Source of the DNA: Dasyornis broadbenti
Lineage: Eukaryota > Chordata > Aves > Passeriformes > Dasyornithidae
Assembly (NCBI GenBank): GCA_013397935.1
Contig: VZRN01005002.1
Span: 427,253-491,252 of the forward strand
Length of the DNA: 64,000 nucleotides
Direction of reading: 5' to 3'
The position numbers and the translations under genes were made by a program. The notes under the pieces were generated by a model. That model ran no database searches. It was not told where the DNA came from and worked only from the letters and a program-made list of their open reading frames with translations. Each line of letters begins with the position of its first letter. The stretch's first letter is position 1. This document shows positions 13,401 to 27,198 of this stretch, piece after piece.

Positions 13401-16286
13401 CCCCAGCCCTAAAAATCTCTCAGGAACGCAGTGCGACTAATTCCCTCTCTGTAACCGCTCAGAAGGTTGTGGTTGCTCCTCAGGAAAGACTGACAGGAAG
13501 GGAGGAGGTGGTGTGCTGCTGCCTGCCTTGATTGTGACATCAAATCTGAGGGACACCTTCCAAAGAAGGGTCTAGAAATGCCTAGATGGATTCATACAGT
13601 GCTTTTCGTTCCCTCCTGTCCTCTGCCAAGCTTTTTCCATGTAAAATAACACAGAACTGGCTCCTCAATGTCACTTGGATGAATATAAACTCTTGAAAGT
13701 GTCACGTAGCCCTTGGAATAATTCCAAGTAAATCCCAGCTTATTTGGAAAAACTGTTCCTTGAAAGAAATGCACAAACATTGGTCTGGATCCAAAGCCAT
13801 GAAATCAACAGAGAGACTCTCATTACAGAGGACTTTGGATCTGACTGACCCACTGGTGGCTATGACCAGGACAATGGTCTGTTACAATAAATAATTTTTG
13901 GATTCATGTTTTCCTGATGCCTTCAAAGTTTTGGTGAAAGTAGAAGGAAAAGAACAACCTTCCAGTGAAATCTCCTTCTCTTTTCCAAGCTCTTTAAAAC
14001 TATAGTTTATGACTCTTATTTTTCTATTTTGAATACAGTACCTTTTCTTCTCTCTTTTTACGAAGTTTAGAGATCTGTGTAACCATTTAGAATGAAGAGT
14101 GAATTAGTTGTGCCAAGGGCTTGGTTTTAATTTTCTTTGTTGTTTGTTTTTCTTAACTGCTCAGTTCTTTTGATTATCTGAATCCATAGGTCATCCTAGG
14201 TAGTTTAAATATCCATGAGACAGAAGAGAGAGAGAGAACAGCAGGGACTCAAAGAAAAATTCAAATACAGTCCTAATTATTGTGCTATATCTTGAGTTCT
14301 TCAATGTGCTTTTGCATCGCAGAAGCTTGAAACTGCGTATTTGCTAGTATCATTTGCTTTGCATTCATTTTTTTATCATTTGGGTTTGGTTTTCTTTTAC
14401 CTTTAAGAGCAGACACAGTGCACTTGTTTTGTCAGAAAACCACAAGCTTTACTAGAAGCGAGTTGCTAAATGCAGTGGAAAGCAAAGCATTGGTCTAGAG
14501 GTTGGAGAAAAGAATTTATTATGTCTTACGGTATTATGACTAAATTTTTTACTTACAAAAAAAGCCGAGTAAAAATTTAAATCAGTTCAGAGAATATGGG
14601 GTTTTCAGATTATCACTTGTAATGTTATCAAACCCTAGCTTTCAAGAACTGTAAGTCAGGTCATGAAGTTGTCTTAAAAATCACAGGTTATGAAAACAGT
14701 GTTCTGAGTTCTGGGCTTGGTGGTAATAGATTTAAGTTTCAGGCTTTTCTTTGTCACCGAGACTATACAATTTCTTTCCTTCACAACAGCTGAGATTCCT
14801 GCAAAATCACTTCTTTTTTTTTTTTTAATACAAGGCCTTAAAAATGCCTGTCTTGTAAGTTGGTTTCCAAAGAGCTCACAGCACTGGTCTTGCATAAAGT
14901 ACAAGCTTATGGTAGATAAGCAGGTTTTCCAAACTTCCTCTAATAAATACATTCTGTTCCTCACCTCAACTGATACATATCATCTTAACATCCTTAAATA
15001 TTGTGCTCATAGACACCTAAGGAGCACCTGCTACCCTTAATTGTACAGAATGGTCTCTACTGTGCCTGCAGTGACAGAGGATCTCCATTTCAGAGGTCAG
15101 ATTGGCAGCTCCGTGTCTGTCCTCTTCTCTGCTTTGTACTGGGAAAGGAGAAAGCAGGGGGCAAGAGGGTGCAAAGTAGCCCTGTCTGTCTCTCTAATTA
15201 GCAGTGTTAATTAGTTGTCGTTTCCCAGAAGCCATGCATGCAGATGGTGGAGGGATGACAGTGGTAATAGGTTTTCCTATTGCCAAACCTGGAAATTGAA
15301 TAGGTACTCAAATTTTTCATGGGCAATAGTGCATCTGATTGATGCACTGGCAGAGAAGCACAGGATACTCTAGTGGACTTCACTGACTGACCTGCTGGGA
15401 TTAAAAATACAGTTGTATGATCTTGAAGTGTTTCAGATTGATGAATCAAATTGCACTCTTCTTTTAGACCAACAGTGAAGACAGTAATGTTCTGGAAACA
15501 GGACCAGATTTACAGATAAGTTTTAAAGGCTTCTACTTTGGTCTAAACTTTGGGACTCATGATAGCTGGATCTTGCAAGTGGGCTCTGGTTGCTCATTCT
15601 GGAGGAAGTAAGAAGACAGAAGAGAAAATGTCATCCATATTTCTGCCCTTAATTTTGAAAAGGGATGACTGTTTCAAGGAGAAAAGAGTTATAGCTGGGT
15701 TTGGGGTATCTGGGATGGGATGAAGTTTTCTGAGTCCCAAGTGAAGGAGGTTTGGCGGTCCTGAGGAAGACACAGGTGATCTGAATGGCTGGGCCATGCA
15801 CTCCTCCATCCATCAGTTTTTGTAGCTGGAGCAGGGCAATAGCACAGCCCCGTGCAAATGGAACCTATTAATTTCTGATTTTGCTCATTAATACATTTTA
15901 ACAGCTCCTTTTTCTGAGTGCACAAGACCAAGTAAACAAGAAGCCCCCAAGATGGGGACTGATGTACATGAAGTAGAAAGCCTTTTAGTCCCCTTTGACT
16001 GTGAAAATCCATACTTGGCCTAAATTGTGCAAGTTACTGCCTCTGGTTTGAAAAAAACTGTTTGAAGCACTGTGCTTTGGTTTGATTTGGTTGGTTTTGG
16101 CTTGGGTTTTTTTGGTTTTTTTACATTTTTTTGGTGGGTGGGTGTTTACACTTTTGGCAAGGCCCTTTGATGCTGAATATCCAGAGTCTACATGCTGTCG
16201 TACACAAAAGTTTGTGGTTTCTTGAATACTGTGCATTCCAGAAAATACATAATCACTCTCTTTCTGACTTCGTAATGGAACGGTAC
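13401..16286. other. Non-coding sequence, no gene seen
   Basis: Unique AT-leaning DNA with a short GA run near 14224-14237 and a T run near 14812-14826. Open frames around 14674-15040 and 15594-16012 overlap on opposite strands and show no domain. Nothing else recognised. Confidence 0.55.
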
Positions 16287-16287
16287 T

Positions 16288-16328
16288 CTGTGTGTGTGTA
16301 TGTGTGCATCTATATTTATATATATATA
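16288..16328. repeat. TG/TA dinucleotide microsatellite
   Basis: A (TG)n-rich run at 16288-16306 is followed by a (TA)n-rich run at 16311-16328, interrupted by a few bases. This explains the C-V-Y-I-type low-complexity peptide in the overlapping frames. Confidence 0.85.
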
Positions 16329-18269
16329 GATGTAGATGCATTCACTTACAGTAAATGTGGAAATAGGGAAGACCTGAGAAGGATAAACAGAGTCAAAGTG
16401 AATCTCAGAGGAGATAAGTGGTGAAAAAGGGTAAACAGAAAACTCCATTTCTGTGGGAAAACATGGAGGAGCTAAACCACAAACAGGAGAGGAAACAGCC
16501 AAATCTAAACAAGGAATTCAGCAGCAAGCTGCGGCAAATGTGATTTTAAAGAACAGAGTGTTCACAACAGACATGCGTCACTGCCGAAGATGAAGTATGT
16601 GAGCCTTGCCTTCCTGCTTCCCCATCCCCGGTACCTTCACGAAAAGCTCAGCCTCTCCTGTCCACCTTATTTGTTCAGTAGTGGACTTCATACGATTGAT
16701 TCAGTTCTCATTAAACTGATTTACTGGGCTAGCTGGCTCTGCTCAGCTTCAGTTTATTCCTACTTTGTTTAAAATTCGGGAAGTGCTGGGGGAGGGGACA
16801 GGACACTAATGGCCGTTCTCGTGTAAGTGGAGTGGTAGCTGATTTATTGCAAAGGTTATAAAGGAAAAGTATTAAGTGTGTTCCATTCTATTTGGCAAAG
16901 CCATCCTGCACAATGTCCAACAAAACCCTGAGAGCACTGGTTTGTACTGAAAAAAAAAGGAAAAAAAAAAGGGAGGAGGGGTGTGCGTGTGTTGGAGGGG
17001 GGATGCTCCACCAAGATGTGCTCTTCTTCTTTTGAGCATTAATTAAGATTGTAAATCACAAGCAACATGAAACAACTGTATTTGATGGAACAGGGACAGT
17101 TCTGGAGTTCTGCTGTGCTTGCGCCATCGATTTGAATACCTACGCTGAAATACTAATGGGAGAGCAAACTTCAAAGAGAAATTCTGGCATGAAGAAGCGG
17201 CCTGCAGGACTATTACATGGATAAAGCTGTAAAATAGACTCCTCCGTGCAAACTGGAAAGGAGGTGGAATGAAAGTTTGAAAGGTTTATAGGAACTCAGG
17301 CTTATTTTCCTTTCATGCACCAAGTCGGTCCCATATTAATTTGGTCTCATCTTGAAATAGACTTGTGTATTTGTGTTTTGAATAAAAGGGGGGATAGGAG
17401 GGTGACAGCAGAAAAAAAAATCTACTTGAATAATGAAAAACTCTGTTAACAGTCTTTGAAGCTAACTTTCCTTTTCTAATTAATAGTTGAGGGAGTTCTT
17501 TTGTCACATGATAAGTAGTGGTGGGTCACATTCCCCATGTTTATAGACTTTAAAGCCTGAATTTGTTAGTCACATAATTTTATCTTCAGCAGAACATCAG
17601 TAATAGAAATTCACCCAGTAATTTCTGTATACTTCTCATGTCTTAAATGAATGTGCTGAAGCTTGTTTTTAGGAAGCGATTTAATCTTATTTTAAAGGTA
17701 TTGAGTAATGCAGGTAACCCCTGTGTCAGGTTGTTCACTTTCTTATTTATTCAAAATAAAATCTAATCTTTAAAATTTATTTCTCTTTTACTTCATCTAG
17801 TTAGAGTTTCTTGATACTGTGTCTGTACTGAGCTGCAGTGGAGCTGCTCTAGTGTAGTTGAGATGATTTTCACCCATTGTGGAATATGGTCCATTTGTTC
17901 CTCAGTTTCCTTTTGTGTAAAGAACTGGATGCAAGTAGCATTTTGATGAGAAATGATCTAACCTTAATAGTTAATTCACAAGCAACTTATTTCCCAGCAC
18001 AACATTTTAATGTAATTATAAGTAGACTTCTGTCCAACTGCTTGTCCAGAATTCCTCAAAGCGTTTTTGGTTTGCCAAATGTGGTTTGAGATGCAATTAA
18101 TTGCTTGGTGGATTCCAGAATTGCTGATGAGGTTAATTTTCCTTCTTGTAGAATATGATATTGTAAAAGAGATGTTCTCTCTAGATGCGGGGGATGGAAA
18201 AAAAATTTGTGAAGAATAACTTGGAAAAAAAAAAAAATAACCTGGAGTTATTTATATTTAGGAATAAGG
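16329..18269. other. Non-coding sequence, no gene seen
   Basis: Unique sequence with A-rich and G-rich low-complexity patches at about 16950-17000 and an A run at 18225-18237. No gene, RNA or repeat family could be supported. Confidence 0.55.
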
Positions 18270-18470
18270 AGCACTGTTTGCAGCAATAGTTCCCATGCTT
18301 ACCATAAAGCTGCTTCTTCCGCTGACCCTGTTGATTTTATGCCATCTAAGGATAACCATCTGATGTCATGATCCTATTCTGGAGACTATTCATTAATATA
18401 GATACATTATTTCTATATTTAAATGTACTATAAATGCATATGCAATAAGCAGGGAAAAGGAATTTGTTGT
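18270..18470. promoter_or_regulatory. CNE-like stretch with POU dimer (MORE-like) site
   Basis: AT-rich sequence with several homeodomain-type ATTAAT cores. At 18434-18445 it reads ATGCATATGCAA, which differs by one base from the palindromic POU-dimer element known as MORE (ATGCATATGCAT). The surroundings look like a conserved non-coding element, but conservation is untested. Confidence 0.3.
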
Positions 18471-21400
18471 ATTACAGGAATGTACATACTAGAGGGTTTA
18501 TGGAATGAGAATTCGAGAGCCTTAAACCAAAGGTAGGGTTCAGAGTCATTGGACTTGTCACAACTTGCAGAAAGAGACAAATTATCTGTGTGCTGCTTAT
18601 GTTGCAAAGTACTTCATGTTAAGCACAGTGTATCCACTACTTTGTCTCTGTACTGGTACTTCAAAACAGTACCTCTCCTTAATGACAGAAAAAAAACTAT
18701 ATTAACTGACTTTCTATGACATTTAAGACAACATCTTTTTTCTTCATTGGGAACCGGGCTTGTGCTGGCTTAGCCTGCAGTGCCTTACAGAGGCACTCAG
18801 ATGGTCTTGAACACAAATAAATGTATGCTGTTTGCTAAGAAGGGGTGCACCATAGCATGGTGTTTGGAAAGGCTTGGACTTGCATGTAAGGCTTACACTT
18901 GCATGTTCAAATGTAAATAAAGGGTGGACAGTCTTAAACTGTACCTATGGTGGAAAAAAACCTCTTTTCAGGAAGTCTGGGATAACAGTAGACACCTCTG
19001 TTACTTCTCTACAGTTCTCTATCCACCAAAAAGAAAAAAAAGAAAGGAAATAGCATAATATGAACACTGTGTTAATAATTCTTTTTTAAGAAAGAGATTT
19101 CGGCATTATTATAGAAGTTTGTGCAAAAGGCACATTCTCAGCTTGCCACTGATTTCTATGAACCTAAACCAGTGTTTCTTACGCCCAGCCAAAGTGGCTG
19201 CATTCAGTTGCTAAGGCTATTGTGTGCAGCTACTACACAAAAACATACTTTCCTTATTCCATTGTCTTTTGGGCACTGATGTGGCTGGTTTAGATTGGCT
19301 GTGACTAAACAGGTGGTCACAAGAAGACCATGCATAAAAACTTCTGACCTGAAATGATTGGCAGATGCGAAGGATCTGTCCCAGGCTCTTTAGAACAAGC
19401 ATACTATATCCTTGGTTCCCAAGTTGCCCTGGTGTATATATTCCTATCAATTCTTGGATCATCTGGGAATACCCAGCTCAGGTTTTAATTTTAATTCACA
19501 GATAATTTCTACCTATGGGAAACAGTCAAACATTTCTGAATAAAAGCTGATAAAGGAGAGCAAGAACCAAGGGAGATGCTGTGCTTATCCATTTCTTATT
19601 GATGTCAGATCAAGATCCAGTGTGTTCCTGGGAAATACACTCCATGCAAATGAGGTCCATGGAGTTACTAGTGAAGTGAAACACATGGGCTAGTGCTGTG
19701 TAAATGAATGGGCTTTCTGCCCATGCTGGCTGAATCTGTGATAGCAGCACAGCTGAGCAAAGGCCCTTCAACACTTTTTGTTACCAAAGTGGTTGCTTAT
19801 TGCACAGTCTGTACACCCAGGTAAGCATGCTTTGGGTCTCATCTTGTGGCAAGCATGCTGACTTGGAAGAGAGAACATCCAAACTAAGTTTCATGGCTGG
19901 CTTTTGCCTCCAGCATGACTCTGGGAAGGGAGCGGGAGTGACGTGTTTTTCACCCATCTTCACATGCCAGAGTTTGAGTCAGTTCTCTCAGAGCTTCCTT
20001 TACTGTCCATGGGGAAAAGCAGCCAACATTTACAACATATTTATCAATCTCTTTCAGACATCAGTAACTGAGAAGTTTGCATTTAGTCAGATGAAACTGA
20101 CACTTAGCACCAGACTTTAAAGTGTGTTGAGATGTCTGATAACGCAGATGTATACATGCTGGATATGTCAAAAGATGCTGGAGATCACTCTAGGCTGTTC
20201 TCCTTTCCCTGAGGAGACAAAACACTTTTAACAATCCGTCTCTGATCTGCTGGGGTAGTGATGCTGGCCAACTGGGCACAGGAACCTTAGGTGCTGGGTA
20301 TCTACACTACTGACTGGTGGGGAGGGTTGCTAGCAGCTTTGGCCTGACTCATCCAACATTCTTTTGAACAACACCTGGGCACAGTTGGGGTGTTAAAGAT
20401 AGATCAGGTGTCCTGGCCTGTAGGTGACTTGAATGCAGCCCTGTAAAAGAGTCCAAGTGGTGCTGGTACGTGTGACATAGGCCTTCCTGGGTGAGTAGCC
20501 TGCAGTGCCGTAGAATGGCTGCAGTCATGGCTGTAGCCTGTGTGTCCCTGCTCCTTGTTTATTGAATAACGACCGTAGTGTTCCCTGCTTCAGAATTGTT
20601 TAGAAGCATAAGTTAAAACTTGTGGAAGAGTTCCCAGACAGGGTGGTTTACAGCCAGAGTAGTTCCTTAGTCCATTTTGCTCACAGCTGTACAAATGCTT
20701 GTGTCTTTATCACTGGAGAATACTGGGGTGGGGGAAGGTAAATATGTCAGCAGGTAAAAAGAGGGAGGTGGCAGCAACTGCTTTAAACCAGCATTGCTGC
20801 CAGAAACTTGTTCTTCAAATGACCCCCTGTCGACTTCACCTGCCAATCCATGGTCCTTTGAATAGTTCAGTATATTGGCTTTGGGGAGCCCCGGAACAAA
20901 GACTTTCCTTAAAAAAACTCAGACCTTACTCAGATAAAACTCCCACTCATGCCCCAGGGAGTTTTGCATGACGAAGGATTACAGGATGGTGTCTCAGCTT
21001 TGTAGTGTGTACTGCCTGTAGCTGCTTTTTAGTTTTGTGGATGAGTAAAGGCTGTGCCCATTTACAAGAAAACTTCATTTCCGTTTTGTCCCTCTCAGTT
21101 TGCCGAAAACTTCTTTTATCATCCTCTTCATAAGCTGGAGATGGGGCTTTTGAGGAACTTAGAAGTGAGGAGGAAGGGCACCCATCAGAAGGAGGTGCCT
21201 TGGGAGAATGTGGGTAAGGAGAGGGCTTTGAGGATCTTAGAAGGCAGGCAGTGGCATCTGAGATTTTTTAAGTTGCCCACACTTTTCCCTACGTGGGCCC
21301 CAAGGTTTCAGAGGTGAGGAGTTGCTCAGCCCTGGCAGGACTGCTGTTAAGCTCGAGCTCAGCTCGTGAGTCTGTTCAGTGTTCGGGGATCCTGAGGTGT

Positions 21401-24400
21401 TTTTTCCCCGCTTCCTGTGTAACAGGTATGCTGCATCATGCCTTTAGTTTCTCTGATTCTGCGATTACTCATTGTTATTTAGTGTGAGCAAAGCCAGCAG
21501 GTGTTACAATACCTTCCCTGTCAGCATGTCCTGCAGTTTCTGTTTCCTTGGATGAAACAGGAAAGCAGTCACTTCAGGGCCAGAGAACTGGGCCTCATTT
21601 CGTCAGCTGGAAGGTGACTAGTTAAAATCTAACTAGCAGTCTCACACCCAGTGCCTGACAGGAACAGTCTCTGAAGACTATTAAGAAAATAAAAATTCCC
21701 TGCTCTGTCATATAATGGAAATGAGTATACTTCAACAGCCATCTCCTCTAATCTGTTAGCCAGCCCTTAGCAGCTTACCAAGCCTGTATTTAACCTATTT
21801 CCCTAATGGCAATTAAGAAATGTTTTCATTTCCCAGGGAGAGGATTGCCAATGAAATCCCCCTCTCCCCCCCCCCAGTCCCCATCCTGTGGCTCCCTTCT
21901 CTCCCTCCTCTTCCCCACACCCCAGCTCCTTCTTCCTTAGCCCAAGGCATCCAAAGCATTCCCCCTGTGTTTGGGTAGCACGCAGTGAGGAAGAAATGAT
22001 TAAGCAGCTGAATGTTTGAAATCCAGCTAAATGCACCGATTATTATCTGCTTAGGGCTTTCTTATCTCGAACTGTGTGGTGCTTAATGGTAGGCCCATTG
22101 TTTTCAGCTCAAAGGTATTAATGAAGGAATCAGGGCAGCAGGCTGATGTCATAGGTGGCTGAAAGGTGACTTGTGCACTGATTTCCCTTACTCCACCCCT
22201 TCACAAGTCCCTTCCAACTAGTTCAGGAGAAGGGTTAGTATTTTTAGAGTGGAGGGGGAAAAAAAAAGCAGCAAGCAGCCGAGGTTGCATTTGTGTGTCT
22301 GGTAAAAGGATTGCGGAGGCTCCGAAATATCCTGCTTAAAAGATGTACTCTCTGAGCTTCTGCTCTACTTTCTCACTTCATAAAGACCCTGAGTTGTTGG
22401 CGCAGGTCTCAGCGTGAAAGTGGCCAGCCAGCCCTTGTTCACACCTGCCCTAGGCACTGACCAGCAGACTACACTCAATGTCCTGACCTATATCCAAGGT
22501 GAGGTTTCCACTTAGGCTTTTCCACGTGAAGAAAGAGCTGTGTAAGTAGCTGCCAACCAAGGATGGCTTCTTGAGGTGGATGAAGTCCTCAAGAAGATGC
22601 ACAATTTAAGGAAGTGCTTTTTAATCAAGTTATCAGCTGTATGGTTTGTCACTCTTCCAAGTTAAATCTTTTTTTTCTTTTTTTTCAAATGTACATAGTT
22701 ATAAGATGCAAAGTGGTTTATGTTGTGTGAGGAGAGACTCCTCTCTGGGGTGAGAAATCGTTAGTGTATTCAGTTTTCTATTACACAACACAAGCAGGGA
22801 AAGAGGTAAAGATTCACAATAGATTAGGTATCATTGTCAGTTTTTGTATTTTGATCATACATTGTTATTTCTGTAATTCTTTTTGTGACAGATTTAATCT
22901 GGTATTCCCTCCTGTTTTGTCACTGACATGAAAAACATACTTCTTTCTTTGACTTAAAGCACTGCTCTACATGGTAGAATTTTGGCATCACACTCCTGCA
23001 AAAATGCTAAAATTTCTTCAAGGTTTTTTTTATGGACGTAACTAAGAATTCAAGGAAAGATGTGTTACCAGAAACTGACTTGTGGAGCTTTTGTGATTTT
23101 TGGGACAATAAAAGAAAAACAGCTTTTAAACAGTGGTGTCATAAGGTAGCAGGTTGAGTTCTTGTGTCCAGTCATATCCAAGCAAGTCTCAGACTACATT
23201 AAAAAATAATGCACTATCTTTCTTTCATTTTAATGGGACAATATTTCTTGTGTAATATGTAAGTTAATTAGAGTCTTTGTGACTATAGTTATAATGTCTT
23301 TGCTGGCATGGGATTCATAAGATAGGATTTCTGTCTTACCTAAACAAATTAGTGAAGTTTAATCCTTTCATATTTTTGACTGGTTTTCTTTGTTTTTCTC
23401 AATTTCTGTTTAGTTTTGGTTTGATGAACAAGCAGTAGCTTTCACTGTTCACTGGAGTATTTTGTGCCTGTTGAAGGAGCTGTCTAAATAGTCCACTAGC
23501 AAAGGCTAGAGAGTCAAAAGAGAAAGCAGAGGAGGAGTGGCACTGAATACCCATACATGCATCAAAGCCAGCTGCTGTCTTGAATGAGATTTACTTAACA
23601 GGAAACCATCAAACACAAAAATGCTCCCTTCAATTATTTTTTTGGGGAGTAAAAGAATTACATAGCATTAGATTGACTTTGGTGGTTTTTTATTTTTTTT
23701 TCATTTTGACTTACTAGTTCATGGTTGGAATCGGTTTGTGTAGGGTGTTTTTGCTTTGTTTGGAGTTTTTTGCCAGTGGAAGGGTTGAGTGAACTGACCG
23801 GCACTTCCAGTCCCTTCCTCTCCCATCCCCTCCTGTCCCTCTCCCTGTTTCTGCAGGTTCAGCAGTAAAAACCCATTGAAATGTGAGATTACCAAACTGA
23901 AGCAATCAGTCTGAAATGATTAAGGAAGGTGACTCTTCTTTTCTTCAGATGACCAAAAGTCATCCTGTCCAGAGTTCCTTATCTTCAAGGTGCTATTTCA
24001 CAACTGTTTCTGTCTTTCTAAGTATGTATTTCCTGTTAAAATCTAAAGTCTTTACATTGTAGGTAAGCTTGTAACTATCACCAGTAGTTTTAAAAATTGG
24101 TGTCTGTCTTTCTTTTGAAATTATGTTGAATTTTTTTAGAGGAAAAAGTGTTTGTTTATTTCTTCAGTAATTTAGCAGATTATGTGTCAAGCCTAGGGTG
24201 AAATTTTGTTTGCTGAACTTATCTCAAACCTCAGGAAGGGAGGAAGGTTCCGTTTAAAGGTCAAAGCATTTCAAAATTTCAATTCAGTATATTTTTTGCC
24301 TTTAAAGTTTCCCCTTACCCCACACAGACCTCGGACCTTAGAAGCTTTTCAGATGCCTTACACATGTTCATCTTGTATTGAAATTTTTGAAATAGATCTA

Positions 24401-24565
24401 CATTAAATGCCAGAATAGTTAAATATTCATGTACATATTATTATCATCTACTGTGCACAAACACTTCTTTGGCAAGAAATTCAGTGTTTGAGGTTGGAGG
24501 AGCATGCTGGAGCTGACAAAATTCAGATGCTAATGATAATTAATTTATGTAGTGGCAAAGATAGG
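18471..24565. other. Non-coding sequence, no gene seen
   Basis: Six kilobases of unique DNA. An approximate two-copy direct repeat of about 19 bp lies near 18871-18909. A C/T-rich patch is at 21858-21920. The T-rich stretch at 23636-23705 is low complexity. Open frames are all about 106 codons or fewer and lack domains. No repeat family or promoter recognised. Confidence 0.5.
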
Positions 24566-24569
24566 TGCA

Positions 24570-24630
24570 CTGCCAGGTGCTTTACAGCTAGATAAGATCT
24601 GGTTTCTGCTTCACTGAGTTTACAATCTGA
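24570..24630. repeat. Old interspersed-repeat relic (unnamed)
   Basis: The phrases 'aggtgctttacag' and 'gagtttacaatctgag' recur, in similar order, in ancient reptile and bird interspersed repeats I have seen. I cannot assign the family. It directly abuts the MITE-like relic that starts at 24631. Confidence 0.3.
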
Positions 24631-24717
24631 GGCCCTGGTTTTGCAAATAGTTATGCTCATGAGTTATGCCACCAAGTGCAGTGACACTACTCATGCATGT
24701 GAAGTTACTCACCTGTA
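24631..24717. mobile_element. Decayed palindromic MITE relic (Harbinger-like)
   Basis: It starts with GGCCCTGGTTTTGCAAATAG, close to the terminal sequence of the better-preserved element at 30851-31004 (GGCCCTAGTTCAGCAAAG). It continues with the ATGCTCATG and ACTACTCATG type phrases typical of these sauropsid palindromic elements. The right terminus cannot be found, so this is probably a truncated or heavily mutated copy. Confidence 0.4.
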
Positions 24718-25879
24718 GTGAGCTGTCTGTGTACAGTTTCAGCTGCATTAGCTTTTCAATTGATTGTGCGGTGAGTCAGTAATTGTTCAGGCTGATAATT
24801 GCAGTTATTTAATATGCTCTGCAAGCCAGAAGTTAAAGAAAAAAATATAGGAGTCACCTTTCCGCAAAGGAATTGAAAACTCAGGTTTTTCTGGGAAGTT
24901 TTTCAGGAAGCAAACAATCCATGTTAGATCTGGCACTTTCGTATCACACTGGCTTAAATTATGTCTATTTGCCTACAAATCACAGAGGAGAAAAAAGTCA
25001 CCTGGTAATTGGAAAGGAAAAGTGTTATTCCCGTTCCTCAGTTCCTCATTTGTCGTGATGCTGATCTTGGGGCCACGTTGAGAGTGTTTCCAGTGAAATT
25101 ACTTTCAAGTCTGGGAAAAAGTAATCAGCAGAGGCCTTGGTAGCTGTAAATTTGTGGCAGCAGTCCCTAATTCATCTTGTAATTCTATGACAGGCTCTGA
25201 ATTGCCCGTATTTGGCCAGGGATCACCACAGTGGACAGTTAATGAAAGAGCAGAGGGAACTTGAAGGTCAGTCACATGGAATTCTTTTTTCTTCCTGGTT
25301 GTGTCTTTTTTATTGCAGTCTATCTTTCTTTATATAATTTATTAAAGAAAACCCTTTTTTTTTGCTTCTGGAAAAGGCAAATCTCTGTCTCTTTGTTTAT
25401 CTGCCTTTCTTCCTTGAAGCATTTATAAAACAGCCCAAAATGTCTCAAAATAGATGTTCCTGTTGAAATTGCTCGACAGAATTAAACTCTAGCCAATTTC
25501 TATTTCTTGTCTGAGTGTGGTCATGACAATAAAACAGCAACAGATGCTGCAACCAGGTATGTTTTTGAGAGTGGAATTTGTACATTGACATGTGAATATA
25601 ATCTCAGTACGATGAGAAGACTTTAGTTATTGGCTCACATTCAGAACAAATGAATTTGAACTTCAGGAAGCCACAAGACTAATCAAAATAACTCCAGAAA
25701 ATGCATTTGGGTCTGCTGAATTCAGACTAACAAGCAGATAAGCTGGAATAACATTTGTTTGTTGAAATACCGTAGTAAATGGGGGCTGACTTATCAGAAC
25801 ACACATAGCATAAAAGACATGTTGAAAAAATGAAACAAATAAATAAAAACAAAGAGGAGTCGTGGATTAAAAATTAAAA
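24718..25879. other. Non-coding sequence, no gene seen
   Basis: AT-rich unique DNA. Nothing beyond short open frames (61 codons or fewer) is visible. Confidence 0.55.
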
Positions 25880-26175
25880 TGGTCTTTTCTTTTTCTTCTT
25901 TCCTCTTATTTTGAGGTAATTTCCTGTTAACTCTATTTTCTCTTTTTCAGCATCTTTTCTTTCTTTGGAGGACGTTAGTCTTATCTCTTATTTTATGTCA
26001 TTCCATCTGTCTCTTAGAGTACCTTGTGTCTTAATCTCTCTCTATCTTATGCCTTCAATCTTTTTGCCACCTTTTTCTGTCCTTTTCATAGTGTGGTTTT
26101 TATCTCTCCTTTATTTTGACTTCCATTGCAAATACATTGTCTTGCCACCTCAGAGTTCCCGTCCCCTCTTCAGCC
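25880..26175. repeat. Pyrimidine-rich low-complexity tract
   Basis: About 300 bases of T/C-rich plus strand. A good-looking 3' splice acceptor (pyrimidine run then CAG, near 25937-25951) is followed by a frame open for 77 codons. That peptide is compositionally driven (L/S/F-rich) and no donor-bounded exon is evident, so no exon is called. Confidence 0.5.
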
Positions 26176-26637
26176 TTTGTCAGAAAAAAATTTCATAGGG
26201 CTCACCCTCATTTGACATGTCAAGATAAAGTATTTTGAATGACCGCTCTGGCTTCAGGGGAAAAGGGAGTTTTGGTGGATACAGTAGTGGTTTTTTTCAG
26301 TATCTGAGCTCCTTTCAGTCACAACAAGATCACCGCTACTTCCTTTCAGGTTGAATTCAAAATCCTTCGCAACTCCTGGGAAGCTTTATTTGCTACTAAA
26401 CTAAACCTATAAAGCGGGTAGTAATAGGAGATAAAAAAAACAGGTAGAGAAGTCCACTTTTTGCTGCTATACAAGGGAAAATTAAAAAAATATTTAGAGG
26501 TGAGTTTATTTTTCAAAATACTTTCAATTTAAACTAGTGGTAGGAATTAACTGCATTTTAATGGTTATCATTTAGTCAAGGATGCCCTTACTATAAGCAC
26601 AGTACAATGAGCTTTTCTATATGTGAACTTGGGATTC

Positions 26638-26642
26638 CATGT
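26638..26642. repeat. Target-site duplication of the solo LTR, left copy (CATGT)
   Basis: The five bases before the LTR are CATGT, and the five bases after it (27725-27729) are also CATGT. A 5-bp duplication fits ERVL-type and some other avian retroviral integrases. Alpharetroviruses and ERVK-like elements usually leave 6 bp. Confidence 0.85.
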
Positions 26643-27167
26643 TGTCATGGTTTGAGCCCGGCCAAATGCCAGGTACCCCAAATTAACACACCCACACCCA
26701 GGGCTTATGGGTTGAGATAAGGAAACCTGGGAGAAGATGCACTTAGAATAGGCAAAACAGGACTAACTTAGGTTGCAAAGTGATCTAATTTATTACTAAC
26801 AGAGTCAGAGGAGTAAATGAGAGGTAAAATAAACCCTTCAAGGCCACTGTTTCTTAGCTCCCCCCCCTCCCTCTTTCCCAGCAGCTGCACAAGGGAATGA
26901 GGTATGGGGGGAGGGTTAGGTCAGTTCATCACCCAGATCTTCTTCCCCTGCCCCGGGGAGAGACTCTTTTCCTCTGCGTAGCCATGGGTCTCACCGTCGG
27001 CAGCCCGCCCGACACTGCTACAGTGACGCTGGTCCCCACACAGGCAAGCAGTCTCCCCAAAACTGCTACGGCGTGGGGTCCATCTTCCACGGGGTACAGA
27101 CCTCTGAGCCGGGCCGTTTCCATCTCGGGAGCAAGGCTTCTTCTCTTTACCGGACTTCTGCTGGGCT

Positions 27168-27198
<31 letters not shown>

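Noticed and set aside
25937..26198. Exon after a strong acceptor-like pyrimidine tract
   Set aside because: The downstream peptide is compositionally biased and no donor-bounded exon or neighbouring exon is evident.
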